A stretch of 64,000 nucleotides of DNA from Punctularia strigosozonata HHB-11173 SS5 (GCF_000264995.1 NW_006767435.1:1450935-1514934), one strand, 5' to 3'; shown: positions 1-14,838, counted from the stretch's first letter. Program-made: numbers and translations. Notes: a model not told the origin generated them from the sequence alone.

Positions 1-874
1 TGTTGCTGATTCGTATCGCTGTCGTGGTTCGCACGTAGATAGATATGAAATGTGTGTACACGGAGACGCTGGTGAGCCGGGTGCTGGAATACGATACAAG
101 AAAGAGCAAGTCTATTATACGCATCGTCTAGGGTCCGTGCGCCATCATCCTCGATCCTCTCGATCCTCTCGATCCCTCCCAACCGTCCTGATCCTGGTGA
201 TCTTGAGTTGTCGGCCGCCTGCGCAGGTATCGATCGTGCCTGTTGAGCGGCAGCCGTACGTCCGGAGCGTAGTGGGTCGAGGCGACGAGCGACGAGAGCA
301 AAGAGTAGCGCGCAGCCACGGGCGTTGAGTAGCGAGAAGCACGCCGCGAGCAGGAGTGATGATGTCAGCGCTGACATTGATGTCGGTACGGCCCTGCGTC
401 ATCGCCGAGCGCTACACTGCTTTGCGATTCGGATATCGTTTCGTTGGGGCATCACGTCATTTACAAATCAATGCCGTTCAAGGTCGTATGCCCTGGACGA
501 TTGAGAAGTCTATGAAATATAGGGAATCGTGCACCGAATCTTTCCAGCGCACATACGACTGCTAGCGACATCGTGTATACATATTACAATCTCGAAGTTC
601 TCCGATCGGGATAGTGGGGTCGCTTCCATAGACCGATAGTATGGACTTTACGACGCTGTTAGCAGAGCATCCAGCAACTCTGAAGCAACTGACAGCTGTC
701 ATCCTGTGTATGGTTTTCGTGAATCTATCATTTCACCCGAACTAGCTGACCATATATCATTAATGTGAAGAAACGAACGACGAATATGACAAGAAACACG
801 AAGACGGCACGATCATCAAGTGAGTCGCAGCGGGTACCTGATACCGCTGCTATCGGATGTGACTGTATGGTACC
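1..874. other. Intergenic, no gene recognised
   Basis: No open frame here shows a recognisable motif or a plausible intron chain. A short tandem run of the unit cgatcctct lies near 150-175. The right side is the 3' flank of the F-box gene that ends at 875. Confidence 0.5.
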
Positions 875-2620
875 CTAGGCGTAGCGACACGCCTGCGAAG
901 GAAAATCTGCTTCACGTACAATTTGGATCACGGGTACCAGGACTTTCAACCTTGCGAACATGGGATTCTCTTTGAGAGCTACGAAAACTGGGTTCCCGTC
1001 CTCGTGTGGCGAGGGGTTTGCAAATGTCAACAACTCGATAGGCGAGGTTCTAGTCTTGGTTGCAACATTATTCCCGTTGCGCCTCTCCACCAGCGTGTGC
1101 AAAAGATCCAGTACATCGTCGATTTCCTCCTTCTCGAATGTGTAAGAACTAGCAAAGATGGATAACGACGAGAGATTCGGAGCCACATTATCACCATGAC
1201 CATACGTGCATTCTCTAGTGAGGGCATATAAGAAGCCAAGAGTCGATGTGTCTTCGCCTAGGATCAATGTGTGCATTTGGGGATTTTGACATAGGACGGT
1301 GCACCAAAGGTGCGGGGTTCCGTAGTCACCGTCCATACACAAGACCGTTGGCTTGAGCACGCCCATGCGTGCTTGTAACTTGGCCAAGATGACGTTGTGC
1401 GTATTCGATGAGAACCACATTGAGAGCGGGAGATCTCCCATGTTAACGTGACTGCCGTCAGTCAGGCCGTAGTCCAAGAAGAACGATCCACCTTGGAGAG
1501 TCATCCGGAATGCCACGAATTGATCTGCACCGACTGATGGAGCGAGGAGATTGCAGTGCATGCGTGCAATGTCCCAGAGGAGCTCATATTTTGTTTCCCC
1601 ATCCTCGTCTACTTCATTTGCGCCCTCTTTGACACGAATCAGAAGGCGTGTAAGACGCGGCAGGATAAGATGATGGAGAAGTGTAATGCACTGAGTTGCA
1701 CTGTCGCAAATGGTAAGCTGTTGCAATGCAGGCAATGTAACTGAGCGCGTGGAGACCATTGAGTGTCGCAATGCGAAAGGAGGCTCCCTTGGAGGAGTAG
1801 GTGTGCTGAACGTGAGGTGAAGACATTGTAGCTGTGTCATGTTTTCAAGTACTCCAAGGGCATGCTCTAGCGGCGGAGAGGCTGATTCAGGGTCTTTCCG
1901 GAGTTCCAAAAAACGGAGTTTGGGGGATAGGAACAACGGCATTGTCCATGCCGTCAGCTTCACATCGAGTAACTCCAATGACAACAGATCAGGTGCCGTT
2001 ATTGAGTCCAACCATTTTCTGAGCGCCGAAATGTCTCCTTCAGGGTTCAAGGAGACAGAGAGGCGTCGCAGTGAAGGCAATAACCCTCTAAAACTGTCGA
2101 ATGCGTCGAACCTCTGCGAGATCCGTATGTCCAGCTCCGTAATTCGTGACGGCTCGTCCAAGAGCCGGCAGCGTTCGCCGTGTTCCCAGCCCTCGAGAGA
2201 GCCAAACACTCGGAGAGGAAAGCGGAAGTGGTCATAGAGATTCAGGCTTAGCTTTCGACGGCCGAGGTCCAAGATATCCACAGAGATGGCGTGCCTAAGG
2301 CAACACGTCGCCAGCGATCGCAAACGTGTGCGGTAGGTGGAATGAGTGGCCGACGAAACCAGGTCCGTTCGAACGGGAATTGTACGCGCTTGATAATGCC
2401 ATCGTCCTGCGCATGCGAGAAGACTTCAGAGAGGATTTCTGGCGGAAGGCGGGAGACAGGAAGAGAGGTGTTGTATCTCCGTTTGACCGCGATCATCTTG
2501 CGATGGATGTTCCGAATTTCCTCTTGCAATGATTTGAGTTCGTTCCGCAGAGAGGTCGGGAACGTAGCAGGCAAATGGCACATGTCGCCTGCATCAAAGG
2601 ACGATTCGCAATAGCATGCG
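875..2620 (-). pseudogene. F-box/leucine-rich-repeat-like protein with one frameshift
   Basis: The N-terminal part (ATG at 2583, MCHLPATF) holds a coiled segment followed by an F-box-like core with SRLPPEILSEVFSHAQ and then CDRWRRVALGTPSLW. F-box proteins of this kind serve as substrate adaptors for SCF ubiquitin ligases. The remaining 482 residues (2323 down to 875) are an uninterrupted LRR-like solenoid. The two frames meet at about 2290-2300. Against the related copy at 44.3-46.1 kb, which reads LWNTLDL here, this copy lacks exactly one base just after the TGG of LW. An acceptor at 2621-2623 matches the splice position in that copy, so a short upstream exon probably exists but was not located. 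No intron repairs the frame without removing the conserved LDL...LSLNLYDH segment. It is either a very young pseudogene or a one-base sequence error. Confidence 0.8.
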
Positions 2621-3309
2621 CTGGATGAACGGCGGCTCCTGCGACGAAAAGTATGAGTCGTGCAAACGTCGGTATACGCCGCGTAGGAAGCGGCAAACGT
2701 AGTTCATATTGTAGTTCGAGGTACTGTACACGCATGTGTACTGACCAATAACCTATCAGTCGTGTGCGCACGGAGTCGAGTAAGTTAGCACCGCTTGGAG
2801 ATCGGCGGACCGTTGGCGGCAGTCACACCGCGTGCAAGACGAAGCATGTGCACATCGATTCACCGTCCACGACGCTGCTCGTCGTGAACCTGCCGTAGGT
2901 GCTCAAAGGGAGGTACCCTGTCAATGGTAGCACAACCGAGCAGGGGTAAACGCAACGCCGAAAAAGCAGTAGCCGGCCCCACTAAAATCGAGCGATGGAA
3001 AACACTCAGTCCCGTTTGGTCCTCGTTTACCGCAAGGTTTCAGGCGATTGCGTATGATACAAAGAACGTATGGATTACCGATGAAGTACTATCGTACGTA
3101 CAGTCCGGAAGCCAGCAGGACACGCTAGAGATACAATTGCTATTGAGATGATGATACCTGTCATTCGAGTGCGTGCGTCAATGGGTTGGGAACAAGACGA
3201 AGAGCGTATGGATATAAAGATCAAGTAGAAGCACAGAGCATTCATTGGCCCAGCGGCGATTAGGAGCTTTAGCCTACGCGGAGAGAAGAAGAATGGATCG
3301 GGAAGACAC
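2621..3309. other. Intergenic between F-box gene and PRM1
   Basis: The presumed first exon and promoter of the F-box gene lie near 2640-2800. The rest is the 3' flank of PRM1. No other coding signal was found. Confidence 0.4.
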
Positions 3310-6300
3310 TCAGATCGCCACGCCGCCCGCGAACGGGTTGATGAGCGAGGGCCGGCTGTCCCTCGGCCCGAACGACATCCTGGCCGGGTTCACAGCTACC
3401 GCGTGCTCGTCGTCGAAAGGCGTCGTGAACGGGTCTACGGACGCGAGCGGACCCCCACGCTGCTGCAGCGGGGGCGGCGGCGCGAGCGCGTTGATCGCCC
3501 ACGGCCACGGTGCGCCCGCGGTGCCGGCGGGCGAGGCCGCCGGAGGCGGGGACGGCTCCTTCTGCTGGTGGTGGTGGAGGAACGCGTGGTGGAGCGGGAG
3601 CGGCGCGACGAACCGCGTCTGCTGCTGCATGGGCGGGAGCTCCTCCTCGACGTTCTCGGGCACGCTCGCCTTGCGCCGCCACTTGGGCGTCAGCGGCGCG
3701 ACGGGGAACAGGCCGGGCGGCGGGGGGCTCGGGACGATGTTGTGCGTCCACGGGCGGTAGGGTTCGGCCGTGGTGGTCGCGGGCGCGCTCGGGCCGGGGG
3801 AGACGGACCACGCGGATTTGAGTTCCGAGGCACGATCGACGCCGGGATGCGCGCGGCCGTCGTCGGAGGCGGCGTCGACGGCGATGGTCAGGTGCGCCGG
3901 GCGGCGCGCGCGGAAGGAGGCGGAAGAGGTGTGCGAGACCGCGTCGTCGTCGTCATCGGAGGAACGCGAGCGAGAAAACAGGCGCGTGAAGGGTTGGAGC
4001 CAGCCAGCGGATGCGGGCGTCTTCTCGGCGGGTGCTGGCGCGAGGCCTTCGCCTTCGCGCTTGCGGCCGAGCGCCATGAGCCTGCGCGGCGCGGAGATGG
4101 TGAAGCGTGCACGAGCCGCGGGCCGCGGCTCCGGTGTGGCGGAATGGTCGAAAAAGCTTTCCGAGCTCCGGCGCGCGTCCCGCGGCGAGCGCACCACCGC
4201 GAACGGGTCCGGTGTCGCGAACACGTGCTGCACGCCCTTCTCGTCCGCGACGATGTCCCGGGTCTGCGGTGCGGGGAGGGGGACGGGGCCCCGCTGCTGC
4301 CGCTCCCACTTGCGCCGGCGACGCGCCTCGAGCCAGTGCTGGCCGTAGCTGTGCCACCAGACGATGGCGAGCGCCATGAGGACGACAACGCCCCAGAGGC
4401 CGAGGAAGAGCGCAAACATGATGCGCTCCTTCTTGAGCGAGGCGACGTAGCTGTTCACCAGCCGCCCGACGACCCCGCCGCTGTCGGTTCCGTTGCCTCC
4501 TACGGCAGCAGCAGCGATAGGTTGCGTAGCCTCATCAACCTGCGCAGGCGAGAGCACGAGTACGGATTGGTTGACGGTCGGGATGTCGACGACGAGGTTG
4601 TTGTGGAGGAAGGTGAGGGCGTCCTCGAGCGCTTCGACCTTGGAGCCGATGAAGCATCGGATGAACTCCTGCACGGGGCTCTCGAGGATCGTGCCGTTGA
4701 ACACGGCCGATACCGCGTCCTGGACGTCGTCGTAGAACGCGTTCAGGGTGTCGTTGAGCGTCGTCGTTGTCCCGTTCACCCAGCCGAACACGCCGTCGTT
4801 GATCGTGCTTTGCACCGCGGCAACGCGGGCGTTGATGTCGTCCGCGTACGCGGCCGACTGGTTGTACATGCTGGCGGACATACTGGCGGCGATGGTGTTC
4901 GAGAAGTCGGCGGTGGTGGCGACAGCGCGGGCCTGGTAGTGCGCTTCGAGCGGGCGCACGGCGGCGAGCTGCAGCTCGACGGAGAGTAGACCGAAGAAGC
5001 CGATGAGGAAGCAGGCAAGAGCGGGCGGGTGGAAGACATAGTGCAGCGACCACTGCAGGTTCGTGTGCTGCGTCGGGGAGAGGCGCAGGCGCGCCGCAAG
5101 CTGGTTCGCGATCCGGGTGAGGAGCGGGTGCTGCGCGCTCGCCTGGAGCATCATCAGGTTGTGGTCCGTAAGCTTGACCTCAGGCGCGGCGTTCATGGCG
5201 ATTTGCGACTTGGCGTAGAGCGTGGGGTCGGTGGTCCACGCCTCGCGCGTGTAGCGGAGGTGTTGCTTCAGGCACCGCCACTTGTACCACTCGAGCGCGC
5301 AGTGGCCGGCGAGAAGGAGGAGTGCGGCAAGGGCAAGGATGAGGATCCCGATCTTGGTGAGCTTGGCAAGGTCGCGGCCGAGGTCGTCGACGACGGAGGT
5401 GTCGAGCCCGTCGCAAAAGGCGAGCGTATTCTGCTCCGGGACGGGCAGGACGGAGGCGTCGAAGGTGAGGTTGGCGAAGGTGTCGTTGATGTCTTTCTTG
5501 AGCAGCTCGAAGGGGGTGTCGATGCTATCAGGGGTGTCAGATCGAGGGCGAGGGAGAAATGTAGAGAAGAACGTACATGGACTCGATCTTGTCCTTGATT
5601 TCGGAGAACGACGGGATGGAATTGTTCAACGACTCGAGCGATTGTTCAAAGTCGGTCGGAAGCGTGACGTTCTCGAGCGCGGTCAGGCTTGGGACCGAGA
5701 TCTGCGGCGCCTTGATGTCGCTGAACGGGTTGACCTTGTTGATCGCATTGATGGTGCTGTTTATTGCGGAGTTGGCGGTCTCAATGTCGTTCTGAATCGA
5801 AGTCCGCAGGCCGTTGAACGTGTTCTCGATGAAGTCGCTGAGCTGGAGGAGCGCGTCAATGAATGATTCTGTATTCCACTGCTCAATCAACTTTACCTCT
5901 TTCACAGCGCTAATGAGGATAGAGAGGCCACCGCGAACGACGAGTTCGACAAAGCAGAGGAACGTGGAACGGTAAATGTCGACGATGAAGTTGATGATGG
6001 CTTCCATGACCGTCAAGGCAAGGACCAGAGCCGCACGCGCACCTGACAACAGGATCAGCGATGCATCACAGCGGAATCATAAGGATGCCCACCGTTCATG
6101 GTCCCGTTCACAGCGTCAGCTATCTGCTGGTTCGTAGCGGCAGCCATGTAGCGCGGCATGCTCGCGGCGGCGGTGGCGGCGTGCTCCGCGGCCTTACAGC
6201 TCGCGAGGAGGTCTGCCTTGGCATTGGTAGCCGCATCCTGTGAGGCCGCTGACGACTCAAGAAGGCGGAAGACAACAAAGACAAGAGAAAGGATCGGGTA

Positions 6301-6420
6301 GGCGAGCCAGGTGAGCGAAAGGAGGTGCGGGAGGCGAAGGTAGGGCGTGAGCCCGGTGGAGGCGGGCGCGTCGTAGGCAGGCGGTGGCGTCATCCAGCGT
6401 CGAGGAGGCGTTGCGGACAT
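3310..6420 (-). CDS. PRM1: Plasma membrane fusion protein PRM1
   Basis: PRM1 acts at the plasma membrane during cell fusion in fungal mating. Three exons join in frame: 6420-6093, 6042-5577 and 5524-3310, with introns of 50 and 52 bp, giving about 1002 residues. The start ATG at 6420 precedes MSATPPRRW and the first membrane segment. Family features are clear: LTPYL, then a hydrophobic helix, then [19 protein letters not shown], then a second long hydrophobic stretch with [17 protein letters not shown]. Further helices follow at [28 protein letters not shown] and [21 protein letters not shown]. The loops carry many N-x-S/T sites, consistent with an extracellular position. The last ~350 residues are a proline- and serine-rich, disordered cytoplasmic tail, making the protein longer than yeast Prm1. 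Confidence 0.93.
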
Positions 6421-7307
6421 CCAGAATATATCAGACAAAACGTTGAGAGGAGGGCGCGCGTAGGTTAGATGTCGGCCGGCGACGGCGCGCGGAACGTCTA
6501 TGGGGGTCGTCGACGAGGGCGTGAGGGGGAAGGACAGAAAGCGGAGTCGGAGGGCAGAAACCCTTATGGGCGTGAGCTGCAGCCACTTCAGGCAGCCTTT
6601 TGACGAGGACGGGCCATTGTCTTGTTGTGGCCATGGTTTCCTCCGCGGAGCAATGTGTCCCTGCGGCTTCCTTCCGGACGAGAGAACAAAGAGCAGGCCA
6701 TTGTGCGCGCGCAGCACCGCCACCCGCGTGCGCGGAGGAATGGATGTCACGTGCCATCTTCCTCAATCACGGTCCGCGCTCGATGTCGGTCCGAGGACTG
6801 CGACGAGCTCGACGGTCTGTGATAATAATATTGTTGGCAATCGCCACCGATGGCTTACACGTTGGACGGGGATTATGCCTCGCGGTAAGGAGGTTATTGT
6901 CTGCGATCCCGTCAAATACGTCACATGCGAAGACGGCGCTTCATTCGAGCCTTTTGTGACCCCACACTCAGTTGGCTGGCTGCTTTTGCTCACGGCCTCC
7001 ACCCACTCCGACGCTCGAGGATCCGCTCTATAGCGTCTCGACGGCAACCGCGCACCTCGTCCTCAAACAGCGCCGACCATGAACTCGATCACCGCGCGCA
7101 TATATAAATGCCGGCAGGCCGGGGCGGGGAGCGGTTCCCAAAAAGGGTAGCCACAAACTCAACTCCCGCTTCGGGGGCCCTCCCTTGCATCCTTCGTCCT
7201 CTTCCTTCATTTCGGGCGCGGGCACTAGGGTTTTTATCTGCTATATATGCGCTTCGGAACTTGAGAGGAACGCTCTCCCATCGATTGTGGTCCAAGCCCG
7301 CGCAAGA
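6421..7307. other. Divergent promoter region (PRM1 / F-box gene)
   Basis: This is shared upstream DNA between PRM1 (-) and the F-box gene (+). A TATATAAA box at 7101-7108 lies about 200 bp before the F-box start, with further TATA-like DNA near 7240. Open frames here look like shadows. Confidence 0.4.
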
Positions 7308-9129
7308 ATGACTCAGGAGAGCGAGCCTGCAGAGGAGCGCGATACGAAGGATGCTAGGGTACAACAACCCCGAAGGCGTGTCCTGTGGAAGAGGATGAAA
7401 TCAAGCGCCTACGTTTCCGTTATCAGCACAAAACAACTGTGCCCCCCACGTAGCGGCAGCGGCAGCGTCGCGAACGACGTCTTCCGCTGCATTTCCCCGC
7501 TCTGCGCCCTGCCCGATGACCTCGTCCTGCACCTCTTCACCTTCCTCGCCGTCGACGACATCCTCTCACTGCGCCGCGTACGTTCCAGCTTTCGTCCTCT
7601 CGGATCGTTCACTAACCAGACGGCATCGCGAAACAGACCTCCAAACGCTTCGGCGCCGTAACGCGAACGCGTTGGGTCTGGCAAGACGCCCTCGCACGGC
7701 ACGTCCTTGCACGGCGCCTGCCCATCCCAGCCCCAGAACACTTCGACCCTCGCACCGCCTCCGCTCGCGCGCTCGAGCTACGGGCCGTCCGTGCCGCGCG
7801 CCTCGACCGTAACTGGCGCTCCGGCTCACCCAAACCCACGCGCTCCTCGTCTCTCCCCCTCTCCCTCTTCACCCTCTGCTCTATCTTGTGCACCGGTGTC
7901 GATGTCGGCGATTCGGTGTCACAGATATGCTTCCTGCCAGGATCTGGCGGCGAACGCCTCGTCGCCGTGTTCCGCCAATCCATGCTCGTATGCTTGGACG
8001 TGCCTCTATGCGGCGCCGATCCACGTGCGGTCGCAATGTGGTTCCCGCCCTCCGGCTCGTCGCTCGAGATCGTCGCGAACGAGGACCCCGCGAGCGCGGG
8101 TCAGCTCGCCGTAGTTTACATTGGACCTGTCGAGTGCGTGGTATCTCGCTTCTTCCGCTGCTGATACTGACTGCAATAACTCACGCAGCGAAACGCTCGT
8201 CGTACTCTCTCTCGACGAGTTCCACGGCGAGTTCATCGTCGAAGCTACTCTCAACGGCCACCTCGACGTGCTCGCGCCACTTTGCTCCCTCCGCGGTGCG
8301 CACGTCCTCGCTGGCTCATCGCTAACGCTCTGGAACTGGCGAACCGGCGCGCGCACTGCGCTCACGGCCGTGGAGCAGTACCCGCTCGTTGACGGCGTAC
8401 GTCCTCAACATTTCTCTCCTCTGATGTCCATGACATGACTGATAAAAACGCGCACAGGTCCCAACGCGCAATCGCGTGTGCGCCGCTCGGCTTCTCGGCA
8501 GCCGCGGCGGCCCACGGTATGTGCTCGCCGTACAAGAGCGCTCGATCGCGCTCGTTCCCCTGGTCGCCGACCCCAACGAAGCGGACGAAGTCCTCCGCAC
8601 CGTCCCTGACGACCCGGGCTACGAGATCCCGCTCGCCTCCGCCTGCGCCGAAGCGACCGTCCTGCCCAACCCCGACTCCGGCTCCCCGTCCGCCACGATC
8701 GTCCTGCGCCTCGCGGACGGCGCGGGCGTGCGCGTCGCGCGACTCGTCTTCGACCCGGAACGATCGGGCTCGCCCTGCGCGATCGTCCTCGACATCCTCC
8801 CGCTCGCGCTCCCGCCGTCCGCGGGGGGCTTCGCGTTCGGCCCGAGCGGGCGCGGCGTCTGCCTCGTGACGCGCAACCTCGCCGCGCCCTCGGGGCGCGA
8901 ACGCTATCCCGCGCGCTGCGTCGTCCCGCTCGACGTGGGCGTGGGCGGGGCAGGTGAGGACGCGTCGGAGGCGTGGGCCGGCGAGGGGCACGTGTACGCG
9001 CGCCGGTGCGGCGTCGGGGAGGTCGCGGCGCGCCGGTACCAGCTCACGGCGGTGGCCCTCGAGGATGCGGTGGGCCGCGTCGCTATCGGGGACCGGGACG
9101 GGATAGTGCGAGTGTTGGATTTTGCGTGA
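7308..9129 (+). CDS. F-box domain protein with beta-propeller-like C-terminus
   Basis: Four exons (7308-7577, 7637-8133, 8189-8396, 8458-9129) join in frame to 548 residues; introns are 59, 55 and 61 bp. An F-box near residues 70-105 reads LCALPDDLVLHLFTFLAVDDILSLRR, then TSKRFGAVTRTRWVW after the first intron. The F-box suggests a SKP1-binding adaptor of an SCF ubiquitin ligase. The rest consists of beta-rich repeats; the last one, AIGDRDGIVRVLDFA, resembles a WD repeat. Exact propeller blades could not be counted by eye. The start ATG at 7308 is the first in frame before the F-box. The target protein is unknown. Confidence 0.85.
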
Positions 9130-9424
9130 CGAAGAGACGGAAGAAAATAACGTGCTCTCTCTCTCTCTTTCTCTCTACCTCCCTTCGTTCGTTCACAATG
9201 TATCATATTTTTCGGCATCCAGGTTATGGGTGGAGGGATCCTGTGACCCGCCTCCTGCTGTATCAGTCGAACTATTACTTGTCGTTGTTTGAACCCGAAG
9301 ATTGTATCCACAGAACACCAATATATATTCTCCAGTGCATGCATGACAGAGCAACAAGACGATAAGACGTGCGCGTACGAGAGTTTTGACAGCCAGAGGG
9401 GCTTGAAGCCATTCCCTGAAGGTT

Positions 9425-11057
<1,633 letters not shown>

Positions 11058-12161
11058 GTTGACCAAAGACGTTTGATGATCTGAGGAACGAGGGCTGGCA
11101 GGACGGCGTTGACTTTATAAACCACGGGCCTGAAATAAACTCGCGGTCTTTCACAGACGTAACAGGAATGGACGGCGCGCTCCGGGCCTGAAAATGTATT
11201 GGCCCCTGGTCAGTGACTGTGCGCTGCACATCATGGAGCATGACATGGAGGAACGATCATCCATGTCGGGTTCAAAACTCCAGAGTAGATGCGCCAATAA
11301 GCCGCGACAATTCAATACAGCGATCAAAAGCATCGGACGGCCATAGCGAAAATGGCACGCCTTCGCCGACGTCGACAGCGGCGGTTGCGATCCCGAAGAG
11401 TGAATTTTAACTTTCGCAAGCTTCGAAAGCACGTTTAAATGCCGCCAAAGACCTAGTTTGGGAAGCCAAAGCGCAGAAGAAACGCCGAACGCATCCGCGT
11501 GATGCTCTTCGCCGACAACATGCAGGGCGGATAAAAGTCGGGCGATCGTGATAGGGGGCATGCTCGACCTCTCGCAATCTCCGATGGCACGATGCAGCGG
11601 GACGCTTGCATGTCAAAGCATATGCGCGGTGAAAAACGTGTCTGTAAGTGTCTCGGATCATCTAGTTAGTTCAACTACCCCAGGAGGATGTTTTGTCCCA
11701 GGAATCACTGGATGTAAGTAGCCGCAGGGGTGGAGTCACAAAGAAGATCTAATGTTTCGGTGTAATGTAGCGTACACTTGGCCTAGTGATCCACACAATC
11801 GCCACATTCCAAGGGCCGCTGCAAATGGGTATGGTGACATCGACCCGACGGACGGCAAATTTTCAAGAGGGCGTGGTCGGTACGTCGGTCAGATGCTTCC
11901 AGAATGATGCGGATGTATGAGATTATTCGGTGCGTTGTACATCGCGCAGCCCAGTGAAGTCCGAGAGAGGCCTGTCGGTGTTCATTGTTCAAAGCAAGCA
12001 AGCCTCCGAAAAAGATCAATAGGCGCGTTGTTCCCACAGACACGTGACAAGTGCTCTTTTGGGAGAAGGGCGGGTGGCATGACGCGCGACAGGCACCGCA
12101 CAACTGCTCGCACGACCTCGGGCTCGTCGTTGCAAAGAGCCTCCAGCTGCGCTTCCATGCA
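11058..12161. other. Divergent promoter region (xylanase / MDM31)
   Basis: Upstream DNA of the xylanase (-) and MDM31 (+). No coding signal was recognised apart from the xylanase TATA box. Confidence 0.4.
11114..11119 (-). promoter_or_regulatory. TATA box of the xylanase gene
   Basis: TATAAA read on the minus strand, about 57 bp before the ATG at 11057. The spacing suits a short 5' leader and supports the chosen start. Confidence 0.5.
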
Positions 12162-14838
12162 ATGCCTCGGCTTTGCTCATCGTTTAGGACCCTGCTAGCT
12201 GCTGCTAGTAGCGATGCGGTCTCTTCATCTCGAACGTCTGGCCGAGGACTTGCGAATGTTGACCGGTACTCTACTATTCGGACATTTTTCACCACTACGA
12301 AGGTTGTCGACTGGTCTCTTCCGAGGTATGGTATTCCGCGGCCAACACCAATTTACAAGGCGACGAAATGGAATGGACTGCACGCTCCCGTTCGCATAAC
12401 CTTTCGAACGTACGCGTCGGGCAAGGGAGGGCACAGGGAAGAAACGCGGAGGCAGGTGGAGTCCTTGAAACGGGCCGAGGCCGAGCTACCCGAAGAATCA
12501 AGGAAAACAGGCACGAACGCGGCTCAACCTGACCATACAGATACACCCGACGAAAATTCGCAATCAGCATACACGAGTGCACAATCACAGCAAGGGCACA
12601 CGACCAACGGTGGCGATACTCCCGATGGACAGCAGCCGAATACCCTACCCGATCCCAGCTCCACCCGATCTCAAGTACTACAATCCTATGCCAGCTTCTA
12701 TCGTCGCCTTGCGCTTTCTCTTCCTCACGTACACCGGCCCACACGCGACGACCTTTTACGAGCTGCGAGTAACTTTTGGCAACGACTTCGCATCCGCTTC
12801 AAATGGTTCACGATTCGTTCGTTCCGACCCTTCAATGCCGACGATATATCTGGATTTGTTACACTTCTGATAATGAGCCAAACGGTCTGGATCTTAGTAG
12901 GGACGTGAGTACTTGGCTTCTATATACCGTCTTCGCAAGCTCATTCGGGCGACGCTAGCACCACATTCTTTTCCGTAGTTTTTGCAACAGCCAACAGTCT
13001 GCGATTGCAAGGTACGCCAGTTCATTCGATTGCCCTGGATCTTCACTCTCATGACGACCCAGAGTACATCGCGCGAGGGATCAGCGACTATCTGACAGCG
13101 GAAACTGGGATCACCGTCGTCTTCGAGTCTGCAATCGTCCCCAAGTGGAAAGATTCGCGCCTTTCCTTTAGGAACGTATACGTCTCTCGTCGTCCCAGCC
13201 CTAGCGCAGCACAAATGCAGCCCTCGGCGGGAGCATCCAAAAAAACTGGTCACTTGACTGCTGTCGGTTACGATGTGAGCACGCACCCCGCGTACAATAA
13301 CTATCACGATCAGGATGAGGAGGATGTCCTACCCGACCTTCACGAGGAAGACACGAACTACACCATGTTCGACCTCAACGTGGATTCTATCGACGTTGAA
13401 CTTTCGCTTCCCCATTGGCTCGACGGCAAGGGCCTGGTCAAGGATGCCGTGGTCAAAGGCGTTCGCGGCGTAGTTGACCGACGTTCAGTTCACTGGGACC
13501 CAGATCATCCTCTCGATCCTGCCGATTACCGACATGTCGCAAGGCCCGGTGACTTCGAGCTGGAGTCGCTGCAGTTGGAAGACGTGCTCGTCACCGTCCA
13601 CCAGCCAGGAGGTTTCCGACCCTATACTGTTTCCATCTTCCGAGCAGACCTTCATCAGTTGAGGAAGCAATGGATCTTCTATGATTTTCTGAGCGCGGAC
13701 AATATTGTCGGGCAGTTCGATAACTGCTTGTTCAGCCTCCATAAGCCGCAGAGCATGGGCCGGACGAATGAGCGGGATCTCAAGGATAGCAATTGGGCGC
13801 GGATGGTAAGAGGCATTCTTCCATCATCCGACAGATGCTAAGCTTTCCGATGGCAGTCTCGCTTCCGGATCGACGGCGTGAACGTGGACCACCTCCAAGC
13901 TGCGACCACGCAGGAGGGTCCCATCTCATGGATTACGTCCGGCAAGTTTGACGCCGTGGTCGACATCAAGTTTCCGCGCGAGCACGCCGACGACGAGCTC
14001 CCGCTGAACGCGCTCATCGTCGAGATCGCGGACGCGATCAGCACGGCATCTCAGTCTCTCGAGCGCATCCCGGGTCAGCGCGAACTCGCGAAGCCTCCGC
14101 TTACCGTTCCGGAAGAGGAGCAGCACAAGGAGGCGCTAGAGCAGATGGAGCGAGGCGAAGGCGCGCCCAAGGTGGTGGTGGACATCGATTTACGGTTCCG
14201 GGATCTGAAGGCGGCGGTACCTGTGTTCACGAACGAGTTGAGCTACGTGAGCAACGCGCTCGTACGACCCATTGTGGCCTTCATGAAGTGAGTTCTGTCG
14301 CACCATGCCATTCTGCTGCGGAGATTGACGGGTTACCCAGTGCGAATCGGACATTGATCCCAATCCGATGTCGAGTCATCAAGGACCTCAGCGAGTTCGA
14401 CGGGGCGTGGACAGTGAGTACCTTGTCTGATCAAGTATTCGTGATGACTGACTCGACATTTGCAGTTGTGGGAGAGTGAGTGCAAACGATACTATTCCTT
14501 CCCGCGTCTTACTCACCTAACACTTCTCGCATAGCTGGGCTGACCAACGAGATATCCGTGAAGGTAAAGCACGACCCTCGAACGGACCAATTCGCGTGCT
14601 CACGACGTCACTCACCCTCTAGATTTACGACGCGATGGCGTATCACGTCAGCCAGTCGAACCCCGTCTTTAACCGGCGAATCAAGACGGTCGGAATGTGG
14701 AGCCTGCAGAAGACCGTAAGCGCGGTGCTCTCGACCTTGCGCGCGATCATGGACCCAATGGCCGTTCACCTGCAAGAGGCATATACCGCCGCGGCGGACG
14801 TGGGAGTGCCGCTGGACGCGGTCGTACCGCACACGTAG
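12162..14838 (+). CDS. MDM31: Mitochondrial inner membrane protein MDM31/MDM32 family
   Basis: MDM31 family proteins sit in the mitochondrial inner membrane and are needed for normal mitochondrial shape and nucleoid stability. Eight exons (12162-12904, 12959-13011, 13063-13805, 13857-14287, 14341-14413, 14466-14475, 14535-14563, 14623-14838) join in frame to 765 residues. The N-terminus is Arg/Ser/Ala-rich like a mitochondrial presequence. A Gln/Thr-rich spacer precedes a membrane segment near residues 235-260 (SGFVTLLIMSQTVWILVG). Family motifs follow: ITVVFESAIVPKWKDSRLSF, LEDVLVTVHQPGGFRPYTVS, SKRIDGVN-like SRFRIDGVNVDHLQ, and near the end WSLQKTVSAVLSTLRAIMDP. Exon 6 is only 10 nt and is required for frame. 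The downstream ATG at 12162 was chosen over an earlier in-frame codon because it starts the presequence-like part. Confidence 0.93.

Noticed and set aside
3403-4989. Long plus-strand frame of 528 codons
   Set aside because: It lies opposite PRM1 and its Arg/Gly-rich product is the mirror of GC-rich codons; PRM1 motifs are on the other strand.
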